Assembly: GCA_965153455.1 (NCBI GenBank)
Contig: OZ234497.1
Coordinates: 5,270,001-5,334,000 of the forward strand
DNA: 64,000 nucleotides
From: Sphagnum compactum
Taxonomy: Eukaryota; Bryophyta; Sphagnopsida; Sphagnales
Reading direction: 5' to 3'
The position numbers were made by a program, and so were the translations under genes. This document shows positions 23,680 to 42,160 of this stretch, piece by piece. The notes beneath the pieces were generated by a model, which was not told the origin of the DNA, did no database searches, and saw nothing but the letters and a program-made list of their open reading frames with translations. Positions within the stretch are counted from its first letter, which is position 1; the number at the start of each line of letters is the position of its first letter.

Positions 23680-26496
23680 TGTCAGGTTCTGATATGGAGT
23701 TATAAAGGTCATCATCATGAGCTGTGGTGAGCTAGTTGGAGGAGAAGCAGGGATGATTCGGACTGTACTGGAAGATGTTGTAGCTGAGGCTGTCAACCAT
23801 GCACCCTCTTTGTTTATACTGGACGATCTGGATGGCTTAATCCCTTGTGGATTAGAGGGCCCCAAGCCAGCAACAACAGTTGTGGCACTAGCCGAGTTTC
23901 TTGGTGATCTCATAGACCTTTACCAGGTATAGTTTAGATACCTTGCAAATGCAATAGGTTTATGTCTAGTCATCTCTACAGTGTTAGCTACTGTCTTGAT
24001 AAGGAGAGACTGGAACCCAGAACTGATTACCTCAATGGGCAATTTGTGACACAGAGAGGTGGCCAGAAAGATAATGGAAGGCCAGCAATTGTGTTTCTTG
24101 CAATTGCAAGGTCACCTAATACACTTCCATCAAGTTTGTGCCTTTCTGGTTTATTTTTTTCTTCTGTTTCTTTGTCCGAGTGTTGTTTTGGCTAAGGTGC
24201 TGCCTATAAACATTTGCCTTACCACCAAAATCTTGCCTTGGACATTGGAGAAATCCATCATTACTTTCAAGGATTAGACACAATTATATCAATTTGCAGA
24301 CAAACTCATGGTTGTTTGCATGAAGGAGTATGTAGCAGTAGTCAATTCTGAGGTTTTAGAGGACATGTGAAGAAAGATGGCATTGTTCAAATAACCTGGA
24401 CTGAGATCTGCTTGCAAATATTGGTAGAGTGCGTATGAAGCATATGGATAAATAGACATGTCTGGATGATTTGAAGATCATGTTGTCCGCAGGTAGGTTT
24501 GACTTCCACATTTGGTTGCCAATGCCCACAGCTTCAGAAAGGGCAGCAATTCTAGCTCAAGTTGTAGCTGCAAGGGGGCTAGTCTGTGCTGAACCAACTC
24601 CAACTGAAGTGGCAGCAAATTGTGGTGGAGCTGATGCTTCTGATTTGGTGATAATTCTAGATACATATCCTCTGTACCTAGCAAAACTGTTCAACGATCC
24701 ATCTCTAAGATACTCAGTCATTCTAACCATTGTCTCATTGTGGCCTGAACAATTAGGCAAATGTAGGAGGTCTTAGTGGACAGGGCAGTGCATGTTGCAG
24801 CTACTTGATATCTTTCCTTTTCTTCGGCTGCAAATATTCTGAGTTTTGCTGCCACCTCCAGCTTGGCTGCAGAGGTGGATGGTACAAAGAACATGCAAAT
24901 GATGTTATGACTTAGAGTTGAGCAAGCAGTGCCTCTTATGAGAAAGAGTAGATTTGAACTAGGGGCATCAGACTTTACTGTGGCTCTTCAAGATTTTGTG
25001 CCTGTGGCTATGCAAGGCATTGCCAAGGAGCAACTCAAGTGGGTAGATCTGGATGGGAGGATGTGGGAGGTCTTACTGAGACATGCCGTGCATTGCAAGA
25101 GCTTGTTACTTCACACCCTTATTGGTCATCATTTATCTCAAGTATGAACATTGGGATTTGCACTTTTCCTTCAGTTAGTTTTGACTATTGCCCCGTGTGT
25201 TTGCTGTTATATTCTATTACCGTGCGTGTTCGATATGATAATTCCATCAACATTTTTCAGAGCAAATCTGCATTTGTCTGTGTGTGTGCTACAAATCAGA
25301 TTGACTCATGCTGGTGCCTTAATACCTGGCTATTGGTGTAACAGATGTTAGAGACGCCAATCAAGCATGGAGAACTCTTTGCAAGAGCACCTTTAAGGTA
25401 CGCTCTAGTGTTCTTTTATACGGTCCACCAGGATGTGGCAAAACCCATATAGAGGTTGTGACTACTGCAGCATGCTCTCTCTGTTTTGTTTCTGTGAAGG
25501 GTCCAGAACTGCTAAACAAGTACATTGGTGCTTTTGAGCAAGTGGTGAGATCTCTTGTCCCCTTCTCTCTGTTGTTACATGGAGATTGGGGATATTTATA
25601 TAAGGATGTGCATTGATCCAGGGATTGCATGAGAGAGTAAATGGCAATTCCATGAGAAACACTAAAATGCAACCAAAAGGAAAAGTAGATGCTTTGCTGC
25701 ATCAGACAAAAGTGACAATTTGTATTGGGTTTGTTGGCTTAGAGAACAGGTTCGTGACAGCTTTGCAAGAGCAGCAACAGCCCCAGCACTGTTGTTCTTT
25801 GATGAGTTTGATGCGATTGCTCCACAGCGAGGGCATGATAACACAGGTGTAATTGACCAAGTTGTTAATCAAATATGTTATCCCAGGGCCATTTGTTTTT
25901 ATTAACAAAGTTAACAGATCTCAGAAACAAAGTACCTTCATTTCTTCTTCTAAAGAATGTTTCTTCTATAGACTGGATGTACCCTCTAGACCCACCCAAT
26001 TCAATGTTACTCTCCTGCCATGAACCCACAATGGTGTGGATGCTTGGAAGCTTCTGATTCTGGCAGGTTTACTGTCATGCTCTTGTCATAGATGTGATCC
26101 AATTTTTACCCAGGAAATAAACGGAAGACCTAGGAAAGGCTTTGCTGTGAGAGCATTTGCTTAGTAATTGAATGAAACTGATGTGACATGTTTGCAGCTG
26201 CTGACAGAACTTGATGGAATGGAAGCCCTTACTGGTGTGTTTGTGTTTGCTGCTACCAGGTAGAGTCCTCTTTGAGGTGCATGTTGTCGTTCATTATACA
26301 TGTTCTTTCTTCCTATGCCAACCCCATTTTTCAAAGTGTTCACTTGGTCAATCAATGGATTGCAATGTTTTCTTGTAGTCGGCCTGATTTGTTGGATGTG
26401 GCACTCCTACGACCAGGGCACCTAGACAGGATGCTTTTGTGTGATTTTCCCCCTATGTCTGAACTGTGTGAGATTCTCCAAGTGCTCTCACAGAAG
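23680..26496 (+). pseudogene. PEX1: PEX1 relic (peroxisome biogenesis AAA+ ATPase), truncated and broken
   Basis: PEX1 with PEX6 recycles the peroxisomal import receptor PEX5. Pieces match PEX1 in order: D1 Walker B region with SLFILDDLDGLIP (about 23700-23926), GRPAIVFLAIARSPNTLPSS (about 24055-24135), AGRFDFHIWLPMPTASERAA (24493-24647), EVLVDRAVHVAAT (from 24767), DFTVALQDFVPVAM and GWEDVGGLTE (24930-25110), D2 Walker [12 protein letters not shown] (25346-25553), [20 protein letters not shown] (25750-25872), [17 protein letters not shown] (26198-26259), [18 protein letters not shown] (26379-26496). Lesions: TGA at 24806-24808 just after VHVAAT; a frameshift near 25042; a one-base loss near 25400, before the D2 Walker A; AT instead of a GT donor after 25872; the conserved RPGRLDR arginine changed to His. 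N-terminal domains, the D1 Walker A and the C-terminal exons were not found. Confidence 0.88.
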
Positions 26497-27474
26497 GTAG
26501 AATTTTCCCCAGTCTACAGTTGTTGCTTGACTTAATGAGAACATGTCGACACATCAGTATTAGTTGCTTAGTCTGAAGACAAAGCAGAGATAGTTTCACA
26601 GGCTCGTGGGAGATTGCCTCCAAGTCCCAGGGCCCGGTCTCTTAAAAGAAGAACACACAATCTCTGTTTCTGTGACCACTCTGATCATTCAAATGCTGTA
26701 ATTTACCGGGTGTGCAATTGATTAATTGCTTCAGTGGTGCAAATATCAGCTTTAACTAGACAAATTTTGGCTCTGCATGGAGGAATGAAATCCTTGGTGA
26801 TGGTCAGTGCTGTTTTGATTGGTAGAATGGCAATGTTTGCAGGTAATGCTCACACCCACCTGGCTGACCTATTCCACTTGGTAATGGAAGCCTTATATAG
26901 CTTGACAGCATGCAAGCATTCATGGGGTGAGAGGTACCAATCTAGTCACTGGATATCTTCCTCTGGGATCGCTCACTTCACCAAACTCTGCTTCACCCAG
27001 TTTACCCAAATGCTGCTTGCAACATCAGATAATCATTGCTGCTTCAGTGAAAACAATGTTACATGATAGTGGGCAGGAATCCTTATGAGAATTTCCCCGA
27101 ACAATTTTCATCTTTTGGGCTTACAAATCTGTTCTGGATCATTGTGGCACCATAATACATACTCAACCCTCTCAAGACTTAATTCACAAAGGAAGTGTTT
27201 GATCAAGTCATGTAATCATGTCAAGCACACAATTGTAAACCTTGATGTGTCAGTTCAATGTTTTGATCTTTGTACACAAAAACTATGTATGATTTACAGG
27301 AGAACAATCACCAGAGACCTTCTTATAAGTAAAGGGAGGTACTTGTACTCCCAAGATGTTCAATTTCTGATGCTATTCATCACCCCTTATTGCAGTTGCC
27401 AAAAAGACATCAACAATCACTGCGGCATTCACTTTCAGAATTGCTCCATCACATGTCCTAAGCCAACTATTTTC
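26497..27474. other. No gene seen downstream of the PEX1 relic
   Basis: Frames of up to 157 codons are present but show no family resemblance. The remaining PEX1 exons (end of D2 and the C terminus) would be expected here and could not be found. Confidence 0.5.
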
Positions 27475-28335
27475 AACACTAAACCCAATGTCTTCGGCCC
27501 TAAGCCAAATGGCCTAGCCATAAACCCAATGTCTTCGGCCCTAAGCCAAATGGCCTAGCCAGAAACCCAATGTCTTGGGCCCTAAGCCAAATGGCCTAGC
27601 CAAAAACCCAATGTCTTGGGCCCTAAGCCGTTTGTCTTACGCATCAAAGCTAAGCATCTTAAACCTTAAGCCCAATGTTTTAGGGCCTAAGTCAAATGCC
27701 ATGACCCTTAAAGCCAAATGTCTAAGACCTTAGTCAAATGTCTTAAACCCTAAAATCAAAGGTTCTAGGCCTTAAGCCAATTGGCGTCTGCCCCCATGTG
27801 AAAATTTCATATAAACACCCTTAAGCCAACTATCCTAGGCCATTGGTGAAAGATCTCGCCAAAGACCCTAAGCCAACTGTCCTATGCCAGTAATGAGGTC
27901 TAACAAATTCTTTAAGCCAAATCTCTTCTAAATAAACTAAGCCAAAAATCCCATGACCACCCTAAGCCAAAAGTTTATGAATTCCTTCTTGGTCACAAGT
28001 CTTACACCACAAGCCAAAAGTCCCATGGACATCCTAAGCCAAATATTTTTTCATACTAAGCCAAGTGTACTCAACTTCACTATGAAGTAACCCTAAACCA
28101 TAGAAACAAAAACATAATGTTAAAAGCCAATGCAATTTGGCTTAGTGTTAAACCCTAAGCCAATAAATTTAACCCGAAGACAAAAACCCAATTTGGCTTG
28201 TACATTTTGACTTCGCATGAAAATATTTTTTAGCATATTGGCTTAGGCTTGAAATAATTTTCAACATCTTGGCTCAGGGTTAAAAAAAACAATTTTTGAC
28301 ATCCCGCCTTTGGTTTAATATAATTTTAAACATCT
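27475..28335. repeat. Minisatellite of 41-bp units decaying into TAAGCC-rich DNA
   Basis: CTAAGCCAAATGGCCTAGCC recurs at 27500, 27541 and 27582, and a changed copy starts at 27623, exactly 41 bases apart. To the right, units shrink into scattered CCCTAAGCCAA and TAAGCCAATT words up to about 28335, partly in inverted sense (TTGGCTTAG) after 28130. The core word is a variant of CCCTAAA and is shared with the array at 9779-11540. Confidence 0.8.
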
Positions 28336-28573
28336 TGGCCTTGGGTATTGCCATGTCCCATATGGCTGTTTTTATATTCCATATATGTATGGGCTCACAT
28401 GACAATTTAAAATGGACCTTAGGTTACCTGGGTGCCAAGACAAGATGGCCCGAGGCTTAGAAAATGGTGGCACTCATCCAATGGATACCAGTTATTACTC
28501 AGTTGTGGAGGATGAACCTCAACTGAATTAATCTTTGGTTTCACCTGGGTAACCAATTTTGGAGGAAATTGGT

Positions 28574-28608
28574 CTAAACCCTAAACCCTAAACCCTAAAC
28601 CACTAGGT
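28574..28608. repeat. Interstitial telomere-type repeat (TAAACCC)
   Basis: Four perfect TAAACCC units plus a partial fifth follow each other. This is the plant-type telomere sequence, here inside the chromosome and just right of the decayed TAAGCC array. Confidence 0.9.
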
Positions 28609-29292
28609 TTGGGTGACTTGGGGTCCACCCACCATGGGGTTTTGGAGAAACTCCTTGGCTACTAGTAGTGGAGGGGAAGATGCCACTTCAATCTGGATGG
28701 GAACCCAGTGGAAGGTAATACAAACACAAGTGGCCCATGCCAAACTTCAGCAAAAAAGAAAAAAAGGTAATGCAAACACAATATATCCTTGCCTTCTTGG
28801 CCATGGACTTGGAGTGTAGCTTCTGAGACTTCTTCCTAAAAACCAAACCTCTAAAGAACAACAACCAAAAGTATCAACAATACTTTATTATTATTTAGAG
28901 ACTTTAGTGTCATTTTAGACAAATGGGTTGTGTGGCAAAGCCGCCAAAAGCATGTAGCAAGATTCTTAAACTTTTCTAGTGTCCTTTAGTGTATAACCAA
29001 ATCTGGCTAAAGATCCTCTTGTTGTAGATGATAGAACCTGCATCTACCTCACAAATGTGAAAAAGAACAAACACTTTTCCTTAACACGTCAGGTAGTTGA
29101 GGTCGATTGAAGCCAGAAAGATTAGCCAGAAAGATATTTGGTTGTGGGTGAAGAGTCTTTGTTCATCACTAGGCCTGGAGCTGGTGAATGAAGAGAAGAG
29201 AAGAAAGGTCCATAACAAGACAAGAGAAGAGAAGAGAAGAGAAGTCCATAACATTGGAAGAAGCGAATCTGGTGCTCAGGCTCTACGTAGAC
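28609..29292. other. 5' flank of the beta-glucosidase gene
   Basis: No separate gene is supported. AGAAGAGAAG-type purine repeats occupy 29188-29245, probably in the 5' UTR. A frame from ATG 29188 is open into the gene, so an N-terminally longer protein cannot be excluded. Confidence 0.5.
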
Positions 29293-34455
<5,163 letters not shown>

Positions 34456-37119
34456 TACATTTCAAATAGGGTTTAAGCAATGTGAATTAGGATCTCATAG
34501 TCATTAGGAATCAATCTACCATGAGATGCCTTGTGACCTTGTGAATTATGGTTTTATATTTTAAATCAAATAGATGATAAAACTCCAAGTTCAAACCAAC
34601 ATTGTGCATATATATGGTTTTTGATATTCCATTCAAATAAGTGTAATGTATTTTTGAAAACATATACATTTCACATGTATGTGTATAATTTTGATGCATG
34701 AATGCAATCGTAAAACTTCAAAGGCCATTTCATTCGATCTTATAACACATGCTAAAACGGTAAGTAAAACACATTGTGCACCCCTAGATACATACACTTA
34801 CATGGTTTATATGCAAATTTGGCAAGTTGTGAATAAAACTTTTACAAATCAAATCTTGAATGGCAAAGGTTTCCATGTCTATATTGACACCTTTAGATGA
34901 AGAGTTCTTGAGTACCCTTTAATGTAGGATCATTTAGAGAAAAGGAACAAGAATCAGTTATTCAGGAAATTGGGTTTTTTTTTCATTTGGCAATGGGCTT
35001 AAAGCTTATAAATTTGAATACATTTGCCCACTTGCCATAGCACTAGACATGATACCAAAACATAAGTCATGAATTTTTTTTTGAAACCCATCATTATAAA
35101 ATACACTTGTAAACTATAGTCAAATTAGATTGTACATCCTACGTATAACAACAAAACCACAATCATCAATGATCGTGTATGCAATCTACCATAACAAAAG
35201 TGTGTGCAATATGACAATGGGTGAAATTCACTTAAAATGGGTTGCTAATGAAGCTTGCAACAATGCTAGGAGTCACAAGATCACCACAACACCACCACCT
35301 ACACCTTTAAAAATGTAGATCAAAAGGAACATGTGGGAATCCACCTTAAATCCTGGACTCAAATATCAATATAACCAATGCCAAATTTGAAAATTGTTTG
35401 TTCACAATTACCATACCAAAGACCATCAAGTTCAAGGATTAACAAGAGCAAGTCATGTTAATTTTATTAAAATGATAAACATCAATTAAGTTCAAAATAA
35501 TTTTTTGAATAAATTGATACATACATTGTGCATATAATGTACTCAAGTTATCTCCAAAGTTCTTTCCCCATATGTATGCTACTAAGTTATTTTTAATAGA
35601 ATTATTATTTTTGTAATGGAAGGCACATTTTTTCCTCAAGTTTTTTCCCAACTCTTTTCCCACATGTGTAGTACTAGCTTGCTTTTTAAGAGAATTTTCT
35701 TTTTCACAATTTGTTTCATAAGGGAAGGTGTAATCTTATCTCAAGTTATTTCCCAATATGTTTTTAAACATGTGTGCAACTAGGTTTGTTATAGAAATTT
35801 TCACATATTGTTTCACAATGGATGACTACTCGTAAGATGGAAAGTTTTCTCAATCACAATAATGGAATCCAAGTTTGCCTTGAGTGACAGTTTTTCGACT
35901 TGGTTTTGTGCATGGTCCTATTTCAGTTCCCACAAATTTGAGTGCATTTCAATTTTTCATACCTAGTTCTTAGTCTCCATACTTGAAGGTACTCACTCCA
36001 TGGTGATGCAAATTCGGAAGAGGGTGCCACAATTGAACTAAAAGGAGCTTGGTCAAGATGGAAAAAACAAACACCTAAGGAGAAGCAAAATTGACACCAA
36101 AATAGAAGGCAAATAAGGATGTGATCAATTTGCAAGAAAATGAAAGGAGGAGGAAAAGGCCCTATTAAATGGCCTTATTATGTCTAAACTTTAATTGTAG
36201 TTTTCAATGAAATGGAGAATGAATTTACAAGGAATTCACAGAATAAATGTATATGCAAATGTTGGAAAAATAATAAATTTTCATATTCCAATTGGTCCAA
36301 TTCGGGTGAACTAATTCATCCAATTAATTGCCTCCCTTCCCCCCATTGTGTTCACAAAAAAAGGGTGAAAAGGACATATATATTTTCTTGGAAATAGAAC
36401 CCCCTTTGGAGCCCCCTCACAAACTCTATAATAAGGTATAACAATCCATCGTGAGAAGGGTGGGGGTTTTTTTTTAGGGGATTGTGATGGTAGGTATGAA
36501 TACAGGGATAAAATTTAAGCTTAGATGGTTTCAAACATCCAAGGCTTCAACCACACATGATGGAGTTACAAAAAGAAATATAAGGCATTTCTTGTTGAAT
36601 ACAAAAATGACAAGAAAACCCATCATGTTTATTGTTGAGAATAATAAGCATGAAAGGTCAATCCAAATTAAAGTGGATCACTTTTAGCATCAATTTTTTT
36701 GTCAAGTGCGATCTATTAAAATGCAATGAACATTTAGTAAAAACATCAATGTGCTAGTTTTTAAAGTGGTTTTAGATTGTCAACTTGAAGCTAAACACTT
36801 TCATAAGAAATTTATGCTAGAAATGTACACCAAACATATGTAAATAGACTTTTGAAATAACTACATATGGACAATTATAACATCTTGCACTTTAATATAA
36901 AAGCATTGTTTTTTAATCAATTTCACTCCAAACATGTTGTGAGGACTCAATATATTATACATTAAAAAAAACAAACTTAGACCCAAAAACATGGTTATAA
37001 AAGCCTATTAAAAAAAAGTTATACATAAACTTTTAAATGACCTATTCTTTCAAAAGTTTGTAGTTTAGTCATTTTGGTTGGATTTTTTCCCCCCCATAAC
37101 ATGTGCATTAAAGAGGTGT
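34456..37119. other. AT-rich intergenic DNA
   Basis: No gene is supported. The stretch 35530-35790 holds two to three diverged copies of a unit of roughly 100 bp with CAAGTTwTTTCCCA and ACATGTGTrs words. Frames of 60 to 76 codons are within chance expectation. Confidence 0.55.
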
Positions 37120-37124
37120 CAAGG

Positions 37125-37944
37125 TGTGACGCGCTCCTTGGTCCCGGGGTGAACCCATTTGAGGGTTCACCAATGTGAAGTTGCGAAAAGTTGGGACCGA
37201 AGGGCACGCTCCCGGCTTCCAACTCTAGAAAGGGGTAAAGGGTCGAGTTGGGAGCCCATGGATTAGACTAGGAAGAGGGACTAGCTTAGCTTGTGTGAAT
37301 CTGCATCCAAAAACCAACCACGGGAGGTTAATTTAACATTCGGGACACCCTTGGGTGTTGGGACAAGCCACGGGCACTTGGACACACAAGACTCACCACG
37401 GCCCGGACTCGGGGGAAGCCAGCACCTTCCCCCATATAATTATCTCTGCAGCTCGCCACGGAGGCTACATCCAAATGGCACATTTTGTTGGGACTCCCGA
37501 AATGAAGTCCCGAAACTGTCCCGGCAGGACTCCCGAAACTTTGAGCTGCCATAACTCCCGACTCCGGAGTCCGATCGCGACGAGGTCTAAACCAAAGTTG
37601 TAGCCCTCGTCGAGATCTTTCCAACGCCATGTCGCAGTCCCTCAGGCGACGTCAGGAAAGGGTTGATTCCCGACTTTTAGTGGTCGGGAGTCAAACTGCC
37701 AGTTTGACTCCCGGCCCTTCTTTTGCCCATAACTTGGGCTGCAGATGTCCGAATGGCCAATGCGAAGCCATTTTCGATATCTACGTTTCAAGACCTTTCC
37801 AATGACACCAAGAACACCCCAATGCAAGGTGTTTTGGGCCTTGTTGTCGAGCTCTGAACATTCGGGAGTCCCGGAGGACTCCAAACCTTCAACTTTTCCA
37901 AGTGTTGGGCTTCACCCCCACACTTGGACAAAGTGGGGTTGCGA
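37125..37944. mobile_element. Solo-LTR-like CpG-rich island
   Basis: About 820 bases of GC- and CpG-rich sequence stand sharply out of very AT-rich flanks. It begins TGTGACGCGCTCC, like many plant LTRs, and is flanked by the 5-bp direct repeat CAAGG (37120-37124 and 37945-37949), as expected for a retrotransposon target site. With those borders it ends in GA; the two bases CA belong to the right-hand copy, so the exact 3' border is uncertain. No primer-binding site, gag or pol sequence lies next to it. Short frames inside have no recognisable domain. It could be a solo LTR or another GC-rich insertion. Confidence 0.5.
37685..37713. other. 13-bp perfect hairpin within the LTR-like island
   Basis: CGGGAGTCAAACT and its exact reverse complement are separated by the three bases GCC. 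Related GGGAGTC/GACTCCC words are scattered through the island (near 37493, 37529, 37863). Confidence 0.75.
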
Positions 37945-37949
37945 CAAGG

Positions 37950-39563
37950 TGGGTAGTTTTTCCAATGGATCAAATTTGTCCAATTTTCACCACATAATTC
38001 ATGCTTAACCAATTTTAATGTTTAAAAGCAAAGTAATATGAAATGTTTTATCTACCAAAAGTGATCCACCTTAGCTTACAACTACCTTGAATGTCAATAT
38101 TATGAAAAATTGTGTACTATGCGTAATGTATTTCCATTCTCAAGCCTTTGAAATGACAATGCAACCATACTTTCAACCAAAATAGGTTCTTTCAAATGTG
38201 CATGTTGCTTTTGCAAACATGGACCTAAATTTTCACAAAGAAATTGCAATGTAATATGAGATATTTATGTTCTTTATTTGAACATCTTCTTGGTAAAAGA
38301 ACCCAATAACATTCTATCTATAAAACCAAATTGCATGTGAAAAGCCCATTCAACGCACTTTCTTACATCCATAACATCAAAACAAATGTTCAAAATCAAT
38401 GCATTCTCCTATTCTTCTTTGAAAGCCAACACTTGCATATCAAGCACATGTTGTACCATCATGTACAAACACCAATACATGGTTGTTAGCACAAGAATCC
38501 TTCCCTTCTTCTTGTACACGATGATCCTACTTGTTAAAATTTTAGAAGTAAAAAAATAACGAGGAATAAAACACATAACATATTTTAAAAAGATGCCAAA
38601 AAAAAACTCACTAATATGTAGTGATAAATGAAATTTTATTACAAATAAACTGGAAATAGGTTAATTCTTCTATTTTTCCTATTGAATAATACCAAGGTCC
38701 TTCAATAATTATTTTGATTTTACATTACATTTGATAGTCCTGGCCCATTCAAAATCTTTCAAATTGGAATGGGATGGCCATTGGTATGAGTTTTAATGGT
38801 TCTTAAATTTCATGGTCCATGGGCCTTCAACCGCAGTGTAAAAAAGAAGCCATGATCAAGAAAAGAGCCCATTGCAAATAATTTTCAAATGATTTGATAT
38901 TTCAAGTTTCAACAAGAATTGACTTTTCATTGTAGCAAACCTTAGATTTTATTTTTCTACTAAATTGGGTCAAGTAAAAAACCTTCCCACACAAACCTGA
39001 TCCTACACTTTTTTAATAATTGGAGCAATAATTACACAAATGAACAAAAAATCATTGTAATTGTGTAAACATCTAATATATATATATCCCCCCCCCCAAC
39101 CAAAGATGGTCATTTTGACTCAATTTATATTTTTAAAAAAATTATGAGAACAAAGTTGCACCTCATACATTTCTTCGCAATTTTTTTTGTTATAATATAT
39201 TTAAAGCTTATTTTCCAATGTTGGATAATTGTTCGTTTTTACAAAAAACCTATGATTTTAGTTTTGAAAAATTAATTAAAATGGTCTTGGTACCAGTTCT
39301 ACACATATAATTTCAAGTTTATTTTTCAAAAATTAAATTCCAATTATGGTTTTGATTTTGGTTTTGAAAATTAAACCAAATTATGATCCAATTTGTATTA
39401 ATTCAAATTGGAATCGACAATTAACCATCAATTAACCCTTGGTTCTAATCATTGTTTTCAAAAACATTTAACTCAATTATAGTTTGGTTCCACAAATAGA
39501 TAGAACCAAAAATTCAATTTCAAGTCTAGTTCTTAAAAAAATAATTAATTATGATTTGGCCTA
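37950..39563. other. AT-rich intergenic DNA
   Basis: No gene or clear repeat was seen. Long A and T runs dominate, with a C run near 39089. Confidence 0.5.
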
Positions 39564-39890
39564 AGGGGGACACTTAGTGTAAAGTTTGGGGTCTACATGC
39601 ATCAAACGATCATTTTCAGGGGATGTATTAAATAATTGTTCAACCTATTTTTTATCACGCTATTATTATCTAATTTTCTAATATATACATATTAAAGCAA
39701 CCCTATAGTAATTATAATTCATTATTTCATATTATTACATACCTTGTATTATAATTAAACTGATTATTTGAATAAAATGTACCTTATTTTTTAATTAATT
39801 AATTATAATTTTTACCCAACAACCAATATACTGCACCTAATATTTTTACTCACGTATTTTTTACTTTTTTTTACTAGTATCCACCTTGAA
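39564..39890. mobile_element. MITE-like element, copy A
   Basis: About 325 bases match the copy at 56986-57305 nearly throughout, with roughly 80-85 percent identity by eye and small indels. The left end is GGGGGACACTTAGTGTAAAG. The right end ACTAGTATCCACC is a decayed inverted copy of it. Short length, inverted ends and no coding capacity fit a non-autonomous DNA transposon. No target duplication could be fixed. Confidence 0.6.
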
Positions 39891-42160
39891 GATTTTGGTT
39901 TTTGTTCTGAAAATCAAACTCAATTTGATTCTTACTAATTGAAACTAAAATCAATAATTCTTATTAGCCAAAAGGCCCACCCAACATTGGTTCTTTTCGT
40001 CAAAGAAAAATAAAATAATAAATTTAATTACAAAGTTGTCCATGAAGGGGTGATTATTTTAGGGTGATTTTTTCTTGTCTTTTGGATGAGAGATAGATTC
40101 CATATAAATGAGTACCTAGAAATAAACATTATAGTTGGAAACAAAATTGGAATTGTCATCATCTATTAATCAAACTTTGTCAGATTTTGCACTTTGTGAA
40201 CAATACCATAGTACCTTTACCATTTCAACATAAATTTTTTTTTTGGTTTTGTTGAAATTTTGAAAAATTATTTATTATTTGTGCCAAAATTTTAATAAAA
40301 TCAAAACTTTCAACTATCAGGTTTTGAATCGCAAACCTCCCAAGTTTTAAACCGTATATTTCCCAAGTCAGTGATTTAAAATTGATGTTTAAACACACTA
40401 AAATACTCCATGATAGTGAAAAGACCTAGTTTATTATTTGTTATAATCATTACATGTCGAAAATTTTAGAATTAAAAAACCAACTGTTGAAGTTAAATTT
40501 TCAAACTTAATTAAATATTCAACATTTTGTTGCCGAAATGGTAAAAGTATTATAATAGTCAATTATTAGTGCCTTCAGCCCTCTACTCAAGGTGAGAGAA
40601 ATGCACTAGTTAAAGATAGATTTGAACAAATTTATCATTTGATGCCCTTGGGAATGAAAGCTAGGTATATAAATGTTTTTTGAAAATGAAATAATTGAAA
40701 AAAAGTTTACAAAGTGGTTTATTAAATGGGTGGAACTCTTTATTGGGTTCAACCATATAATCTAACATCAATATTACAACATTTGACAATATGACAACCT
40801 CCACCATATGACACATTTTTGCATGATACATTTCCTACTTCAAAACCATATCCTATGATATGACTAACACAAAATGATATGACAAAAAACCCTCCTATAG
40901 TCATAAAATTGAGGCAATTAATGTTTAAAATGAATGAATTTCATGTCATAATGAAAAAGTTTTGCAAGGAGAGGATTGTTTCATTTGTTCACTATTCAAA
41001 ACTTTCTAGAAACTCAAAGTGAATTTGGAAAGAAGTTAAAATAGAATTGGGTCATGTTTTAAGATTTATGATTCTAATATCCTCACGTATAGCTTTTGTG
41101 GCTCTATTTTATTGTCACTCTTATGATCGTTCATTGTTGTTGCCCTTGTTTGTCACTTTTTTAGTATTTTTAAATTTAAATTAGTGCACTTGATTGTATT
41201 CACTTCATTGACTTGTTAATAAACTCTTTTTGTTCATGATTTTCTTTTTCATAGTATAACAATTCATTTCCATATGCAAGCAAGTTGTAAAGGGAAAAAG
41301 ATTGATTAACATTTTCAAAAGAAAAAAAAAAAAACTCTAGTGATGTTTTTGGTAATGGAGTTTTACAAGTTTTAAGTCAACTTTTATTTTATTTTTAAAA
41401 TCCACTATTTTATTTGACCTTTATCCAAATTTGGCTCATTCCTCTTTGGGCGATTTCCAATCACCTACTTGAAAAAGTTGAAAAAAAACCATGAATGGGG
41501 TACATAAATTTTGGCATGGCCCACTTATGGTGGCCTTTGAATAGTTGTGGAAAAAACTAGCTTAAAGTCTCATGTGGATTCATGCATGTTTGAAGAAATC
41601 CCCCCAACCAACACACTTTCCCAAAAGAATGAGAATCCATCAACCCTAAAACATGGCCAAATTTCACTTGATGTAATGCGCAATCCATTAAAGGGATATG
41701 TTAAACAATCCATCTACATATTGGGGGGCATGGTTGTAAAGAGAATTTGTGCCTCACTTCTAGGCACATCCATAACCACACAAAAAGAAGTGATTTGGTG
41801 AAAAGATGTGTAAGTTATGCCTCCCCAAAGGAAAAAGGGGGCGGGAGGTTGATGGCTAGAAAAATTCCTAAGCAAACACTCGTTCTCTCGATGAACAAAC
41901 ATTTTTCTCCCTCTCGATGATGCACATTCAACATTTGACAAGTGGAATCGAACAAAAATCAATTCATTTTTTAATTTAAAAATGTTCATCCTCCATCAAT
42001 GGAGGAGATCACGAACACAAAGAATTGAAGAAAATATATGGTCATCGACAAGGCCTTGTCTATCTAACCCTAAAATCTCAAGCAATGCCACATTTCTAAC
42101 ATCTTGGGTTTGGTGTTCTTGTTTTTGTAAAGCAACCTAGCCTACTACATGAAAATCTTA
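39891..42160. other. AT-rich intergenic DNA
   Basis: No gene is supported. A minus-strand frame at 41989-41714 has no family resemblance. Confidence 0.5.

Noticed and set aside
37291-38012. Several 80-100 codon frames on both strands in the GC-rich island
   Set aside because: GC-rich DNA has few stops; the frames overlap on opposite strands and resemble no protein. The island is better explained as LTR-like.
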